Origin: Ailurus styani
Lineage: Eukaryota; Chordata; Mammalia; Carnivora; Ailuridae
Reading direction: 5' to 3'
Assembly (NCBI GenBank): GCA_002007465.1
Contig: LNAC01000162.1
Coordinates: 2,209,832 to 2,273,831 of the forward strand
Length of the DNA stretch: 64,000 nt
Shown here: positions 1 through 10,495 of the stretch, in pieces
Layout: the number at the start of each line of letters is the position of its first letter
How positions within the stretch are numbered: position 1 is the stretch's first letter
The notes under the pieces: model-generated
Seen by the model: only the letters and a program-made list of their open reading frames with translations
Told to the model about the DNA's origin: nothing
The model's database searches: none
Program-made: the position numbers and the translations under genes

Positions 1-726
1 CTAAGTATGCCTGAGAACCATAGCAGCAGGTCCCTCCTCCAGAAGACCAGCACAGACTCCCCACATGCACCAAGTCTACTGACCACAGAGTGCTTCAAAA
101 CTGTAGCTCTAGTAGAAATAGCATTAGGCCTCTTTTAACAGGCAGACCAAAGCACACCTAGTTAAAACTTGGCACCTTTTGGACAAGGTCAAAACACTTC
201 CAATTGTAGGCAAGGAGAAACTGCAAAGAACTGACCCGAGGGAAAGAACAGACAAAACAGAACAGCAGAGAGTACACAGCATACACCAGAAACACTTCCT
301 GAAATGCCAGGCCCTGGACACTGTATGACCTCTTCTTAATAAAGCCATTACTCTCAGGAGCAGGAAACCTAATGGTCTTTCCTAAAGCACAGAAAACAAA
401 GACCTAGAAAAAATAGCAAGATGGAGGAAATTCGTCCCAAAAGAAAGAACAAGAAAAGTTCACAGCTAGGAATCTAATTGAAACAGATAAAAGTAATATG
501 TCTGATCCAGAAATTAAATAATCATAAGAATACTAGCTGGGCTTCAGAAAAGCATAAAAGACACCACAGAGTCCCTCAACCGCAGAGATAAAAGGCCTAA
601 ACCCTAGTCAGGCTGAAAAAAAAAATGCTATAACTAAGATGTGAAACTGACTAGATGTAATGACTACAAAGATGGAAGAAGAAGAGAAATGAATAAGTAA
701 TATAGAAGATAAAATTATAGAACATA

Positions 727-1309
727 ATGAAGTTTAAAAGAAGAAAAATATTGGATCACATATGTAGACTTGGAGAACCCAGTGACTCCATAAAGCATAA
801 TAACATTTGTATCATAGGAACTCTAGAAGAAGAAAAGGAAAAAGGGACAGAAGGTTTATTTGAGGAAATTATAGCTGAAAATGTCCCTAATCTGGGGAAG
901 GAAACAGACATCCAAATCCAGGAGGATAAGATAATTCCTATCAAAATCAACAAAAGCAGGCCAATACCAAGACAAATTGTAAAAATTTGCAAAATATAGA
1001 GATAAGGGAACAAATCCTAAAAGCATCAAGGGAAAAGAAATCCCTAATTTACAAGGAAGACAAATAAGATTAGCAGCAGATTGCTCCGCAAAAACATGGC
1101 AGTCCAGAAGAGAGTGGCATGATATATTCAATGTGCTAAATGGGGAAAAATCAGCCAAGAATGCTCTATCCAGCAAGGCTATCATTCAGAATGGAAGGAG
1201 AGATAGACAAAAACAGGAGTTTGTGACCACTAAACCAGCCATGCAAGAAATAATAAAGGGGACTCTTTCTGAGTGGGAAAGACCAAAAGTGAAAAAGACA
1301 AGAACCTAA
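727..1309 (+). pseudogene. L1 ORF1p C-terminal region, frameshifted
   Basis: L1 ORF1p is the RNA-binding chaperone that coats L1 RNA. Residues from about 813 onward match its RRM and C-terminal domains: 'LFEEI.AENVPNLGKE.DIQIQE', then a 'PRQI' segment. The first frame stops at 997-999. The next L1-like segments lie in other frames, with at least two frame changes between about 985 and 1065. From 1064 the frame stays open through 'SRREWHDIFNVL' and 'EFVTTKPAMQEIIKGTL' to a stop at 1307-1309, close to the normal ORF1 end. The N-terminal coiled coil is not readable as an open frame. It is a dead copy. Confidence 0.85.
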
Positions 1310-1452
1310 AAACTCTCCAGAAACCACCACTTAACCAGTAATACAATGACACTAAATTCATATCCATCTATAATCACTTTGAGTGTAAATGAACTAAATG
1401 CTCCAATCAAAAGTTACATGGATAAAACAAAAACAGAAACAAAAACATCTAT

Positions 1453-1833
1453 ATGCTGCCTACAAGAGATTCATTTGACCTAAAGACACACAGATTGAAA
1501 GTGAGGGGAGGGAGAACCATTTATCATGCTAATGGACATCAAAAGAAAGGCAGGGTAGCTATACTTCTATCAGACATTTTAGATTCTAAACCAAAGACTG
1601 TAACAAGAGATGAAGAAGGGCCCTATATTATAATAAAGAGGTCTATCCACCAAGAAGATCTAACAATTGTAAATAGTTATGCCCCCAACTTGGGAGCATC
1701 CAAATATATAAAACAATTACTAACAAACATAAAGGAACTCACTGATGATAATACAATAATATTAGGGGACTTTACCACCCCACTTACAGCAATGGACAGA
1801 TCATCTAAGCAGAAAATCAACAAGGAACAATAG
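1453..1833 (+). pseudogene. L1 ORF2p endonuclease fragment
   Basis: A 126-codon open piece of the ORF2p AP-like endonuclease, which nicks target DNA during retrotransposition. Recognisable segments are 'HRLKVRGGRTIYHANG', 'IVNSYAPNLGAS' (the YAPN motif) and 'IILGDFTTPL'. Catalytic positions look damaged. The family asparagine in GDFN is threonine here, the QE of the 'LQETH' motif is RD, and upstream at 1380-1410 the first asparagine of the LN(I/V)NG motif is serine. The frame ends at 1833 where the L1 breaks off. No function is expected. Confidence 0.88.
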
Positions 1834-1942
1834 CTTTGAATGACACACATTTGCTGTGCAGAAGTATTTTCATTTGATGTAGTTTTGTTTGTTTTTGTGT
1901 GTGCTTTTGGTGTCACAATCAGAAAATCAAAACCAATGTCAA

Positions 1943-2135
1943 GGGCGCCTGGGTGGCTCAGTGGGTTAAAGCCTCTGCCTTTGGCTCAGGTCATGATCTC
2001 AGGGTCCTGGGATCGAGCCCCACATCAGGCTCTCTGCTCAGCAGGGAGCTTGCTTCCTCCTCTCTCTCTGCCTGCCTCTCTGCCTACTTGTGATCTCTCT
2101 CTGTCAAATAAATAAATAAAATCTTTCAAAAACAA
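1943..2135 (+). mobile_element. CAN-SINE (SINEC), mustelid-type
   Basis: Complete tRNA-derived carnivore SINE: head 'GGGCGCCTGGGTGGCTCAG', 'TTAAAGCCTCTGCC', pyrimidine-rich middle, then 'AAATAAATAAATAAAATC' and an A-rich tail. The flanks 'CCAATGTCAA' (before) and 'ACAATGTCAA' (after) form a target-site duplication. It is inserted in the inverted L1. Confidence 0.95.
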
Positions 2136-2328
2136 ACAAAAACAATGTCAAGGAGCTTCTCTGTTTTCTTCTAGGAGTTTTATATCAGGTGCTATGGTTT
2201 TANCCTCTCTGCCTACTTGTGATCTCTCTCTGTCAAATAAATAAAATCTTTAAAAAACAAACAAAAACAATGTCAAGGAGCTTCTTTGTTTTCTTCTAGG
2301 AGTTTTATATCAGGTGCTATGGTTTTGA
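2075..2328. repeat. Tandem near-identical pair split by one N (2203)
   Basis: 2075-2202 (SINE 3' end plus flank) is repeated at 2204-2328 with one N between. The copies differ mainly in the length of the AAAT tail and one or two bases. This fits an assembly join of overlapping contig ends or two alleles, not a biological duplication. Confidence 0.9.
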
Positions 2329-2466
2329 TTCATTTTGAGCTATTTGAGTGGTGTCAGGTAGTGATTCAATTTGATTTTTCTTTGTCTACTTGTCTAGGAT
2401 TTTAGCATTCTGTTGAAGAGACTATTCTTTCCCCATTGAGTGTTATTGGCTTCTTTGCCAATTATT

Positions 2467-2679
2467 AGTTGATCATATATGTATTTTATATTAGTTATAT
2501 TATTTATGTCCTATACATACTCTTAGAAAGTGATTTATGTATAGACTATATATAATAAATTTTTTTCCTCCGNAGTTGATCATATATGTATTTTATATTA
2601 GTTATATTATTTATGTCCTATACATACTCTTAGAAAGTGACTTATGTATAGACTATATATAATAAACTTTTTTTCCTCC
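2467..2679. repeat. Tandem near-identical pair split by one N (2573)
   Basis: 2467-2572 and 2574-2679 are the same 106-bp sequence with about three differences (for example GATTTATG against GACTTATG), joined by a single N. It is a probable haplotype or contig-overlap artefact. Confidence 0.9.
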
Positions 2680-4151
2680 ATCATTTTTTCCTCCCCACCA
2701 TTTCTCTCTGCCTTCCTTTCTTCAAGTGTATACCATATAATAAAAATGTATTTCCCAGTTTATCATCAGCTTGGCTAACTTAGGTGATCTGAGTAGAGAG
2801 AGAAGTGCTGTTTGTTCATTTGTTTGTCTATCATTGTATTCTCTCCAACATCTTCGTTCTCTCAACTTCTGTGTATATTGCTAGTCACAAAGAAAAAAAA
2901 AATACAACTTTTTCTGTGTAAAGTGACCAGTCTTTGGCCAAAAGTAGAACACAAAAAATTTGATGACCAAATATGCTTGATTTTGGTTGTAACAGTGAGA
3001 AATATGCTCTATTATAAAAATTGTTTTTTCAATAAAAAATGATTTATATTTTGCTGAGCTATTCTTAAAAGATAAATTTCACATAATGTGATTTGCTATC
3101 ACTTTATAAAATTTTGGTGAACCATACTTATGTGTGACCTTCAATAATATGGTAATTTATTTAAATGTGCTTTACTAATTAGGAATATTTAAAATAGGAG
3201 TGTACTTAAATTATTCTTACCAATTATCTATATAAGAAATTATTGAAATGATCAATTACCATAATCAACAATCATTACTGAAATAAGATAATAAGCGTCT
3301 TCAAAATATCGGCTGCCTGAATTTTTTGAATGCTTTTCTTTGGGGATTTAAATTTGTTTCCTACATATTTCCCTTTAGAAGACTTTTGGGCTATACCATA
3401 ACAGAAACCAAATATCTTACTAACGTCACTAATGTTTTTCAGGTAAGGTTGACAAATATGTCAGAAAGGAGTACATGCATTTTCTATAGCAAGTATAAAT
3501 TTTATCTTCCTTATGCTTCGACAATCATTGAAAAAAATTCAGGGATCCTAATCCATATCCTCCCTTCAAGCTATTCTAATAATGAAGGGCAGATTTTGGG
3601 GAATTTTTTATTCTTGAAGCTCTTTAGGGACCAAAATTTTGGTCCTATATCATTAGCTACTCAGGTTTTTTGTCCCTTAATCAGTAACTTGAAATGTCAA
3701 AAAAATACCTCACCGACTCCCTTTCACTTTCAGTGCATGATGTTCTTACTCAGTGACCATCTTTACTATTGTCATTATAAGCATTTGGTCACGTGTTCTA
3801 AAGCTGTGATTACATTGCCAACTAACCTTTTCTATTCTGAACTGACAGATATATCATTTATTTTCTTGGCTTGTGGATTTAACCCATTTACCCAAGACTT
3901 TTGTTATTGTTGTTTTCCCATATGCTTTGATGAGTAAAGTGACTCATAATGAGTGGTAAATAATTCTTGGACAGTGCAGCAATCAGGTATCATTCTAGAT
4001 ATTTGAGACAATACAACCATAACAATAGAAGACATTTGGTGCTTCCAAAATTGTTGGAAAGGATTGGAAATCATGAAATAGCCCTGGAGAATATAATCTC
4101 ATAGTTGCAAACTAGAGCTCAAAGTTTGTGTAGCACCAATACAACCACCAT
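2680..4151. other. Unassigned AT-rich stretch
   Basis: I recognise no repeat family here. It holds an ATG-initiated open frame at 3458-3937 and a combined splice-acceptor/donor-like site near 3418-3448, both discussed in the findings. There is no clear exon, CpG island or simple repeat. Confidence 0.5.
3458..3937 (+). other. 159-codon ATG open frame, unrecognised
   Basis: This is the longest ATG frame outside recognised repeats. The frame is open further upstream (to about 3326) but without an ATG. The product would be rich in Phe, Leu, Ser, Tyr and Cys, with short hydrophobic patches such as 'ISFIFLACGF'. I see no known domain, signal peptide or paralogue. AT-rich DNA can give such frames by chance, so coding status is doubtful. 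Confidence 0.15.
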
Positions 4152-4164
4152 CTCTCAGGAGTCT

Positions 4165-4340
4165 AAAGATTTTATTTATTTGACAGAGAGAGATCACAAG
4201 CAGGCAGAGAGGCCAGCAGATGGAGAGGGGGAAGCAGGCTCCCCGCTGAGCAGATTGCCCATTGCAGGGCTCAATCCCAGGATCCTGAGACCACCCGAGC
4301 TGAAGACAGAGGCTTAACCCACTGAGCCACCCAGGCACCC
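4165..4340 (-). mobile_element. CAN-SINE (SINEC), antisense
   Basis: Antisense order: 'AAAGATTTTATTTATTTGACAG', 'GAAGCAGGCTCCCCGCTGAG', then 'ACCCACTGAGCCACCCAGG'. A perfect 13-bp duplication, CTCTCAGGAGTCT, lies at 4152-4164 and 4341-4353, so both boundaries are firm. Confidence 0.97.
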
Positions 4341-4437
4341 CTCTCAGGAGTCTTGATGCTGAGTCTGGACGGGGATTTTGAGTGTGGCTGTCCAAGTCTC
4401 CCATGACTACAACTTTGTGGGCTTCAAGAATGAGGAT

Positions 4438-4648
4438 GGGGCTCCTGGGTGGCTCAGTCAGTTAAGTACCTGTCTTTGGCTCAGGTCATGATCCCGGGGT
4501 ACTGGGATTGAGCCTGGCATTGACCTCCCTGCTCAGCGGGGAGTCTGCTTCTCCCATTCCCTCTGTAGCTCTCCTCTCCTGTAGCTCTGTCTGCTTGTGC
4601 TCTCTCTCTTTCTGTCAAATAAATAAAATCTTAAAAAAAAAAAAAAAG
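4438..4648 (+). mobile_element. CAN-SINE (SINEC), arctoid-type
   Basis: Sense SINE with head 'GGGGCTCCTGGGTGGCTCAG', then 'TCAGTTAAGTACCTG', 'TCTGTCAAATAAATAAAATC' and a 15-A tail. It forms an inverted pair with the SINE at 4165-4340, 97 bp away. Confidence 0.93.
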
Positions 4649-5346
4649 ATAGGCCCTCCATATTATGTCCTCCTTCTAACTCTCACATAAGTATTTCTAA
4701 TGGGTAAAAATGAATTTATATGTAAGGGTTAAGTCTGCTAAGTTGTGAAGATAAGAAAAAATATAAAACAATTGGAATGAACTATACTGGCAAGGCAGAA
4801 CAACCGCCAAACTGAGATAAAATGAAGGACACAGGGTTAATAGGTAATGTTAATGGGCATTTCTCTGTGACATGGCATATTAAGCTGTATTATGGTCAGC
4901 TGCTATTATTTGATATCATAGAATATTAATGGACTGAAAAATTCATGTAATGCATGAACCAATGGGTTTCCTATATTATATTGATATCATTCTCCCATTT
5001 GGCAATGGTATTTGCTAATTGATTTATCATAGAAAAACAGTATACAATTTGGATTTTAGTGCAAATTAGTAGAAAATTAATGGCTTATTCAGTGGTGTTG
5101 GAGAAAAATAAAACATATAAGGATAAATTAAAACAATTTTAAGTCACAAATCAAAATTAAGGCCAGAAAGATAAAATGAAATAATAAAGCATTAGAATAA
5201 AACATAAGCAAATATTTATTCATAAAAATAGGTCTTTCTAAACATTTTGTTAAAAATATAGGGCATGTAGGCTAACATTGAAATTGACTGCATTATAAAT
5301 TTCACTTTAATATTGAAAGTATCAAATTTTGATTATTATTAAAAGA
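4649..5346. other. Unassigned AT-rich stretch
   Basis: AT-rich sequence without a recognisable repeat, gene or simple repeat. Confidence 0.5.
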
Positions 5347-5550
5347 GGGGGTGCCTGGGTGGCACAGTTGGTTAAGTGTCCAACTCTTGGCTTTGGCTCA
5401 GGTCATGATCTCAGGGTGGTGAGACTGAGCCCCATATGGGGCTCTAAGTTCAGTGTGGAGATTGTTTAGGACCCTCTCTCCCTCTCCTTCTGCTCCTCCA
5501 CCCCACTCTCTGTCACACTCAAGTAAATAAATAAATCTTTAAAAAAAATT
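5347..5550 (+). mobile_element. CAN-SINE (SINEC), older copy
   Basis: Sense SINE: 'GGGGTGCCTGGGTGGCACAG', 'TTGGTTAAGTGTCCAACTC', 'CAGGTCATGATCTCAGGG', then 'AAGTAAATAAATAAATC' and an A tail. Diverged from the young copies. Confidence 0.92.
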
Positions 5551-5559
5551 TAAAAAGTC

Positions 5560-5868
5560 AACAAATCATAAATGAGTCTTTGAAATAGAGTTGGGGAATA
5601 CTGATTGCCCTTCATATATAAATCACTTTTTCATATTAGTTTAAAAAAGAAAACTGCTTTTAAAAGAATAAAGTCACAAAAGAAATAAAAGCTTAAATGT
5701 TTTGTGTAAAAAAAGTTTCAAATCTCAATAGTAAATCTCATTAATTAGCAAGTTAAAAATAAAAATAATATTTATTTGCTCATTTCTTTGAAAAACCCAC
5801 ATATATTACTCAATGCTAAAATTGGTGGAAGACTATTTTGTACTTATGTAAGAATAGTTTATAGATGA
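5560..5868 (+). mobile_element. Probable ancient L1M fragment, left half
   Basis: Diverged A-rich sequence that weakly resembles the late ORF2 region of old mammalian L1. It would be the left half of the L1M whose 3'UTR resumes at 9155 on the far side of the inserted L1. The assignment rests mostly on that continuity. Confidence 0.4.
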
Positions 5869-5869
5869 A

Positions 5870-8800
5870 TTTTTTTATTGAGGTATAATGGAATATGACA
5901 TTATATTAGTTCCAGACATACACCATAATCATTTGATATTTGAATGTATTTCAAAATGGTCACGATAAGTCTAGTCACCATACATAATTACCCATTTTTT
6001 TCTTGTAATGAAAACTTTTTTATCTACTCTCTTAGCGACTTTCAAATATGCAATAAAGCATTATTAACTACAGTCACCATGCTAGACATTATATCCCCAT
6101 GACGTACTTATTTTGTATTTGGATGTTTGTACCTGATGACCCCATCCACCTATTTCACTCACTTATGCCTTGTCTCTGGCACCCACCAATTTGTTCTCTG
6201 TAAGTATAAGCCTGGTATTTTAAATTTTTTTTTTGATTCCACATATAAGTGAGATCATATGGTACTTGGCTTTTCCTGACTAATCTTGCTTAATGCCCTC
6301 AAGATCCATCTTTTTTTTTTTTTTGCAAATGGCAAGATTTCATTCTTTTTGTGGCTGAATAATACTCATATGTGCATTTCATATTCCCTTTATTCATTTA
6401 CCAGTAAACTAGATTGCTTTCATATCTTGGCTATTGTAAATAATGCTACAATGAATGCGAGGGTAGGTTTATTTTTTTTGAGTTGGTGTTTTTATTTTCC
6501 TTAGATAAATACCCAGAAGTGGATTGTTGATCAGATAGCAGTTCCATTTTTAATTTTTTGAGACCCTCCAAACTGTTTTCCATAGCAATTGTATCAATTT
6601 ACATTCCACCAACAGTGCACCAGGATTCCCTTTTCTCCACATCCTCAGGAACACTTGTAAGTTTTTGTCTTTTATAGTAGCCATTCTAACAGATGTGAGT
6701 TGACTCTCATTGTGGTTTTGATTTGCATGTCCCTGATGATTAGTGACTTTGAGCATCTTTTCATGACCTGTGGCTATATGTCTTCTTCAAAAAAATGTCT
6801 ATTCAGATTCTTTGCCCATTTTTTCATTGGATTGTTTTTTGTTACTCAGTTGAATGAGCTATGTATATATTTTGGATATTAACTCCTTATCAGATAAATG
6901 GTTTGCAAATGCTCTCTCCCATTCAGTAGGTTGCCTTTTCATTTTGTTAATGGTTCCCTTTGTTTTGCAGAAGACTTTTAGTTTGACTTGTTTATATTTT
7001 CTTTTGTTACCTCCTTTTTCGGTGTCAGATGCAAAAATGATCACCAGGGATGATGCCAACTAGCTTACCACCTATTATTATACCACAAGTATTATATTGT
7101 TTCAGATCCTCAGTTCACATTTTTAACCCATTTTAGTTACTAGACTTGTGATGGTTTAGATAGTAATCTATGTTCTTTCTTTTGCATGTGGCTGTCCACT
7201 TTTCCCAGCACCAGTTCTAGAAGAGACTGTCTTTACCCCACTGTATATTTTTACCTCCTTATTGTAAATTGACTATATATGAATGAGTTTATTTCTGGGC
7301 TCTGTATTCTGTTCTATTGATCTGTGTTTTTTACACACGTCATACTGTATTGCTTATTATATTTTTGTAGTATAGTTTGAAGTTAGGGAATGTGAGGTTT
7401 CCAACTGTGTTCTTCTTTTTCAAGATTAGTCTATTCAGGGGCTTTTGTGGTTCCATACAAATTTTAGGATTGTTTGTTCTATTTCTATAAAAAAAATGTC
7501 ACTGGAACTTGTATAAGGAAAGCTTTGAATCTTTATATTGCTTTGAGCAGTACTGACATTTTAACAGTATTCTACCAATCCAAGATTATACAGTATCTTT
7601 CTATATACTTATGACTCCTTCAGTTTCTTCCATTAATATCTTAATTTTCAGTGTACAGGTTTTTCACCATAGTAAATTTATTCCTAGGTGTTATATTCTT
7701 TATCATGCAATTATATATGGGATTGTTTTCTTAATTTCTTTTTCTGTTACTTCATTATTAGTTTATAGAAACACAGATTCTGGCTGATTTTGTATCCTGT
7801 AATTTTACTGAATTTATTTATTAGTTGTAACATTTTTAGAGGAATCTTTAAGGTTTTCTATATGTAGTATCAGGTCATCTACAAACGGTGACAGTTTTGC
7901 TTTTTCCTTTCCAGTTTGAATGCTTTTTTCCCCCTCCCTATTTGTGGCCTAATTTCTCAGGCTAGGACTTCCAATGCTTTGTTAAATATAGGTGGTGAGG
8001 GTGGGCATCCTTGTCTTGTTCCTGATCTTAGAGTAAAAACTTTCAGCCTTTTACCATAGAGTATGATGTTAACTATGGGCTTGTCTTATATGATTTTTAT
8101 TGTGTTGGGGTATGTTCCCTCTATCCTCACTCTGTTGAGAGTTTTTATAATGGGTGTTGAATTTTGCCAAATGCTTTTTCTGCTTCTATTCAGATTGATT
8201 GTGTGATTTTTATCCTTCATTTTGTTAATGTGGTATATCACATTGATTTGTAGATATTGAACCATTCTTGCATTTCTGGGATAAATTCCAGTTGATTGTA
8301 GTGTACATATTCTTAGTGCATTGTTGAATTTGGCTTGCTCATATTTATTGAGGATTTCTGCATTTATGTTCGTCAGGGATGTTGGTCTGTAATTTTTTAG
8401 TTGTGGCATCCTTGTTTTGGTGTCAGATTAATGCTGGACTCATAATATGAGTTTGCAAATGTTCATTCTCCTTTTATTTTTTTGAAAGAGGTTTAGAAGA
8501 AATGGAATTGATTCTTTGAATGTTTTATAGAATTCACCAGTGAAGCCATCTGCTCTTGGACTTGTATTTGTTGGGACTTTTTGATTACTGGTTCAATCTC
8601 CTTCCTAGTAATTGCTTTGTTCAGATTTTTTATTTCTTCATGATTCAGCCCTTTTAGGTTTTATGTTTCTAGGAATCGATCTGCTTCTTCTAGAAATTCA
8701 AATTTTTATTGATATATAATGTCCATAGTAGTGTCATGATCCTTTGTAGTTCTATGGCATGTGCTGTAATTTCTCTCATTTCTGATTGAGTTCTTTATCT

Positions 8801-9152
8801 TCTTGGTGAGTCTGTTTAAGGGTTAATCAATTTTGTTTATGTTTTCAAAGAACCAGTTCTTATTTTCACTGGCCTTTTCTATTGTCTTTTATATCTGTGT
8901 TATTTCCTCCCTTGCACTAACTTTGGGCTTTGTTTATTTGTATCTTAGTTCTTTGTAGGGCAAATTTACATTGCTTGAGATTTTGTTTTTCAAGGTAGTT
9001 ACTTATCACTATCAAGTTCCCTGTTGGAAATGCTTTTGCTGCATTCTCTAAATTTTGGTATATTGTGTCTTGCCTCCCCCTTTTTTTTTGTCTCAAGGTA
9101 ATATTTTATTTTACTTTTGATTTCTTCTTTGACCCTTTGGTTGTTCAGTAGC
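5870..9152 (-). mobile_element. 5'-truncated LINE-1, 3.3 kb
   Basis: On the minus strand it runs from about the middle of ORF2 (9152) through the reverse transcriptase and C-terminal region to the 3'UTR end (5870). Antisense landmarks are 'GGCAAGATTTCATTC', 'ACTTTGAGCATCTTTTCATG', 'GTGAGGGTGGGCATCCTTGT' and 'GAATTCACCAGTGAAGCCATC'. The flanks TAGATGAATTTTT (5862-5874) and TAGATGGAATTTTA (9153-9166) look like its TSD. Many stops are present. Confidence 0.88.
8086..8409 (-). pseudogene. L1 ORF2p reverse-transcriptase fragment
   Basis: A 107-codon open piece of the reverse-transcriptase domain, with 'NYRPTSLTNINAEILNK' (the family RPISL motif), a 'KMKDKNHTI' segment, and 'IIKTLNRVRIEGTYPN'. The stretch corresponding to [10 protein letters not shown] reads 'LQSTGIYPRNAR', so it is damaged. 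The catalytic FADD region lies outside this frame. A relic only. Confidence 0.85.
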
Positions 9153-9168
9153 TAGATGGAATTTTACT

Positions 9169-9380
9169 CCTTTTTTTTTTTTAAGATTTTATTTATTTAT
9201 TTGACACATTGAGAGATTACAAGTACGCAGAGAGGCAGGCAGAGAGAGAAGAGAGAGGAAAGAGGAGGAAGCAGGCTCCCCGCTGAGCAGAGAGCCCGAT
9301 GCGGCCTGGATCCCAGGACCCTGGGATCATGACCTGAGCTGAAGGCAGAGGCTTTAACCCACTAAGCCACCCAGGCGCCT
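9169..9380 (-). mobile_element. CAN-SINE (SINEC), mustelid-type
   Basis: Antisense SINE from a poly-T tract through 'TTTATTTATTTGACAC', 'GAAGCAGGCTCCCCGCTGAG' and 'AGGCTTTAACCCACTAAGCC' to 'CCAGGCGCCT'. A perfect 14-bp TSD, GATGGAATTTTACT, lies at 9155-9168 and 9381-9394. Confidence 0.97.
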
Positions 9381-9860
9381 GATGGAATTTTACTTCTAAG
9401 AGTTTATCTAAACATATATTTACCAGTGTATGCAAACATGTATCTACCAACGTTAGTTTTAATATAATACTAATTATAGAAGAAACTTATAAATAACTGA
9501 AATGTCAAAAAAAACTTAAATAATAGGGGTAAATTCTTGTAGTTATGATTTTTTATGAGGTAAGGAATATGTGTATATATATAGATATAGATAGATTTTT
9601 AAATATATCCTTAATACACTGTTAAGTCAAAAGGTTGTAGAGTAGATTCTTCACTTTGTAAAACAAGTAATATTTTTCTCTTTCTGTTTGTGGCTCTCTT
9701 TATTTCTTGCTCTCTCTGCATATATAAAAATGCACACTCAGAAATAAATAAATATGTGCTCGAAACGAAGACTGGAAGACCATACACCAGTGCATTAGTC
9801 CTGGTTATTTCAGGAAATTTGAACCATTTCCTACTTTTTTTCCAATTTATCATTTAACTT
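9381..9860 (+). mobile_element. Ancient L1M 3'UTR, right half
   Basis: Reads like the 3' end of old mammalian L1 (L1M group). Cues are 'ACTTCTAAGAGTTTATCT', 'GTATGCAAACATGTATCTAC', 'TAATAGGGGTAAATT', 'CACTGTTAAGTCAAAAGG', 'AATTTGAACCATTT' and 'TTATTAATTTACTGTAT'. It begins at about 9155, on the other side of the SINE. Confidence 0.65.
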
Positions 9861-10247
9861 TTATTAATTTACTGTATACTCCATTGTCAGAACAAAAATA
9901 ACTTTCATTTTAATGAAAATATTTATTTGGGGATTATTGAGCAGAATAAACTTAGTGAATAAATCTACAAGTCTATTGAAGAAACTAATATAAAATTCTA
10001 TTAAAGAAAAATAGAAAAAAAAGTAAAAGGAAATATAATAGATATCACAAAGATTACAAAAATATAATAACACTTTTTATGGTAATAAAGTAGAAAATAC
10101 CTATACATTATTTTCCCTTAAATTGATTCAATACAATGTAAAAAACCTGAGCAATAACTATAAATATTAATACATTCAATTAGATACAAAATGGTACATT
10201 ACATTTAGAGGAAATTATTTGAAAATTTTTAAGGAACAGATTACATT
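9861..10247. other. Unassigned AT-rich stretch
   Basis: Very AT-rich with A- and T-runs. No gene or repeat family recognised. Confidence 0.5.
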
Positions 10248-10415
10248 TCTTTTTTTGTCTATTTTTATTGAAATTCCAGTTAATATACAGCGTAATATTA
10301 TTTCCAGGTGTACAATACAGTGATTCAACCTTTCCATACAGCATCCAGTGCTCCTCACAAGTGTCTTCCTTAATCCCCATCACCTATTTAACCCATCATC
10401 CCACCCACCTTTTCA
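10248..10415 (-). mobile_element. LINE-1 3'UTR fragment
   Basis: Carnivore L1 3' end in antisense: 'TTTTTATTGAAATTCCAGTT', 'ATTTCCAGGTGTACAATAC', 'CCAGTGCTCCTCACAAG', 'CCCCATCACCTATTTAACCC'. It could be the true 3' end of the L1 at 10.95-14.4 kb after internal loss. Confidence 0.85.
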
Positions 10416-10495
10416 ATAGTATAAAAAAGACTAGCACCATGCAAACAATTGTATGAAAACTATTATAACCTGAGTGTTGAGTTTGACAAAGTTAG

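Larger units (their letters stand above)
1..1847 (+). mobile_element. LINE-1, 5'UTR to endonuclease part
   Basis: Sense-strand L1, cut by the window edge on the left. About 1-420 matches the 5'UTR of the same L1 type that lies inverted at 13.35-14.4 kb; both share a block around 'CAGCATACAC' and 'ATGACCTCTTCTT'. ORF1 remains span roughly 430-1309 and the start of ORF2 (endonuclease) spans roughly 1350-1845. Homology stops within the endonuclease and an inverted L1 piece follows. Several frameshifts make it non-functional. Confidence 0.9.
1848..2487 (-). mobile_element. LINE-1 ORF2 C-terminal fragment, inverted
   Basis: Antisense L1 text starts with 'TTTGCTGTGCAGAAG' and continues after the SINE with 'ATGTCAAGGAGCTT', 'TTCTTCTAGGAGTTTTAT' and 'GAAGAGACTATTCTTTCC'. 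These belong to the part of ORF2 downstream of the reverse transcriptase. It is interrupted by the SINE at 1943-2135 and by an assembly duplication. It lies directly against a sense L1 on its left. Confidence 0.75.

Noticed and set aside
1943..2020. tRNA-like head in SINEs as tRNA genes
   Set aside because: CAN-SINE heads derive from a tRNA gene and may keep A/B-box-like parts, but they lack a complete cloverleaf and sit in SINE bodies with A tails.
1840..2115. Open frame with 'APGWLSGLKPL' and similar frames at 4099-4404, 9217-9450, 16149-16409, 36884-37099
   Set aside because: All are translations of CAN-SINE copies. They recur because the SINE recurs.
3326..3457. N-terminal extension giving a 203-codon frame
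   Set aside because: The first codon is TTG, not ATG. In a mammal the first ATG in frame is at 3458.
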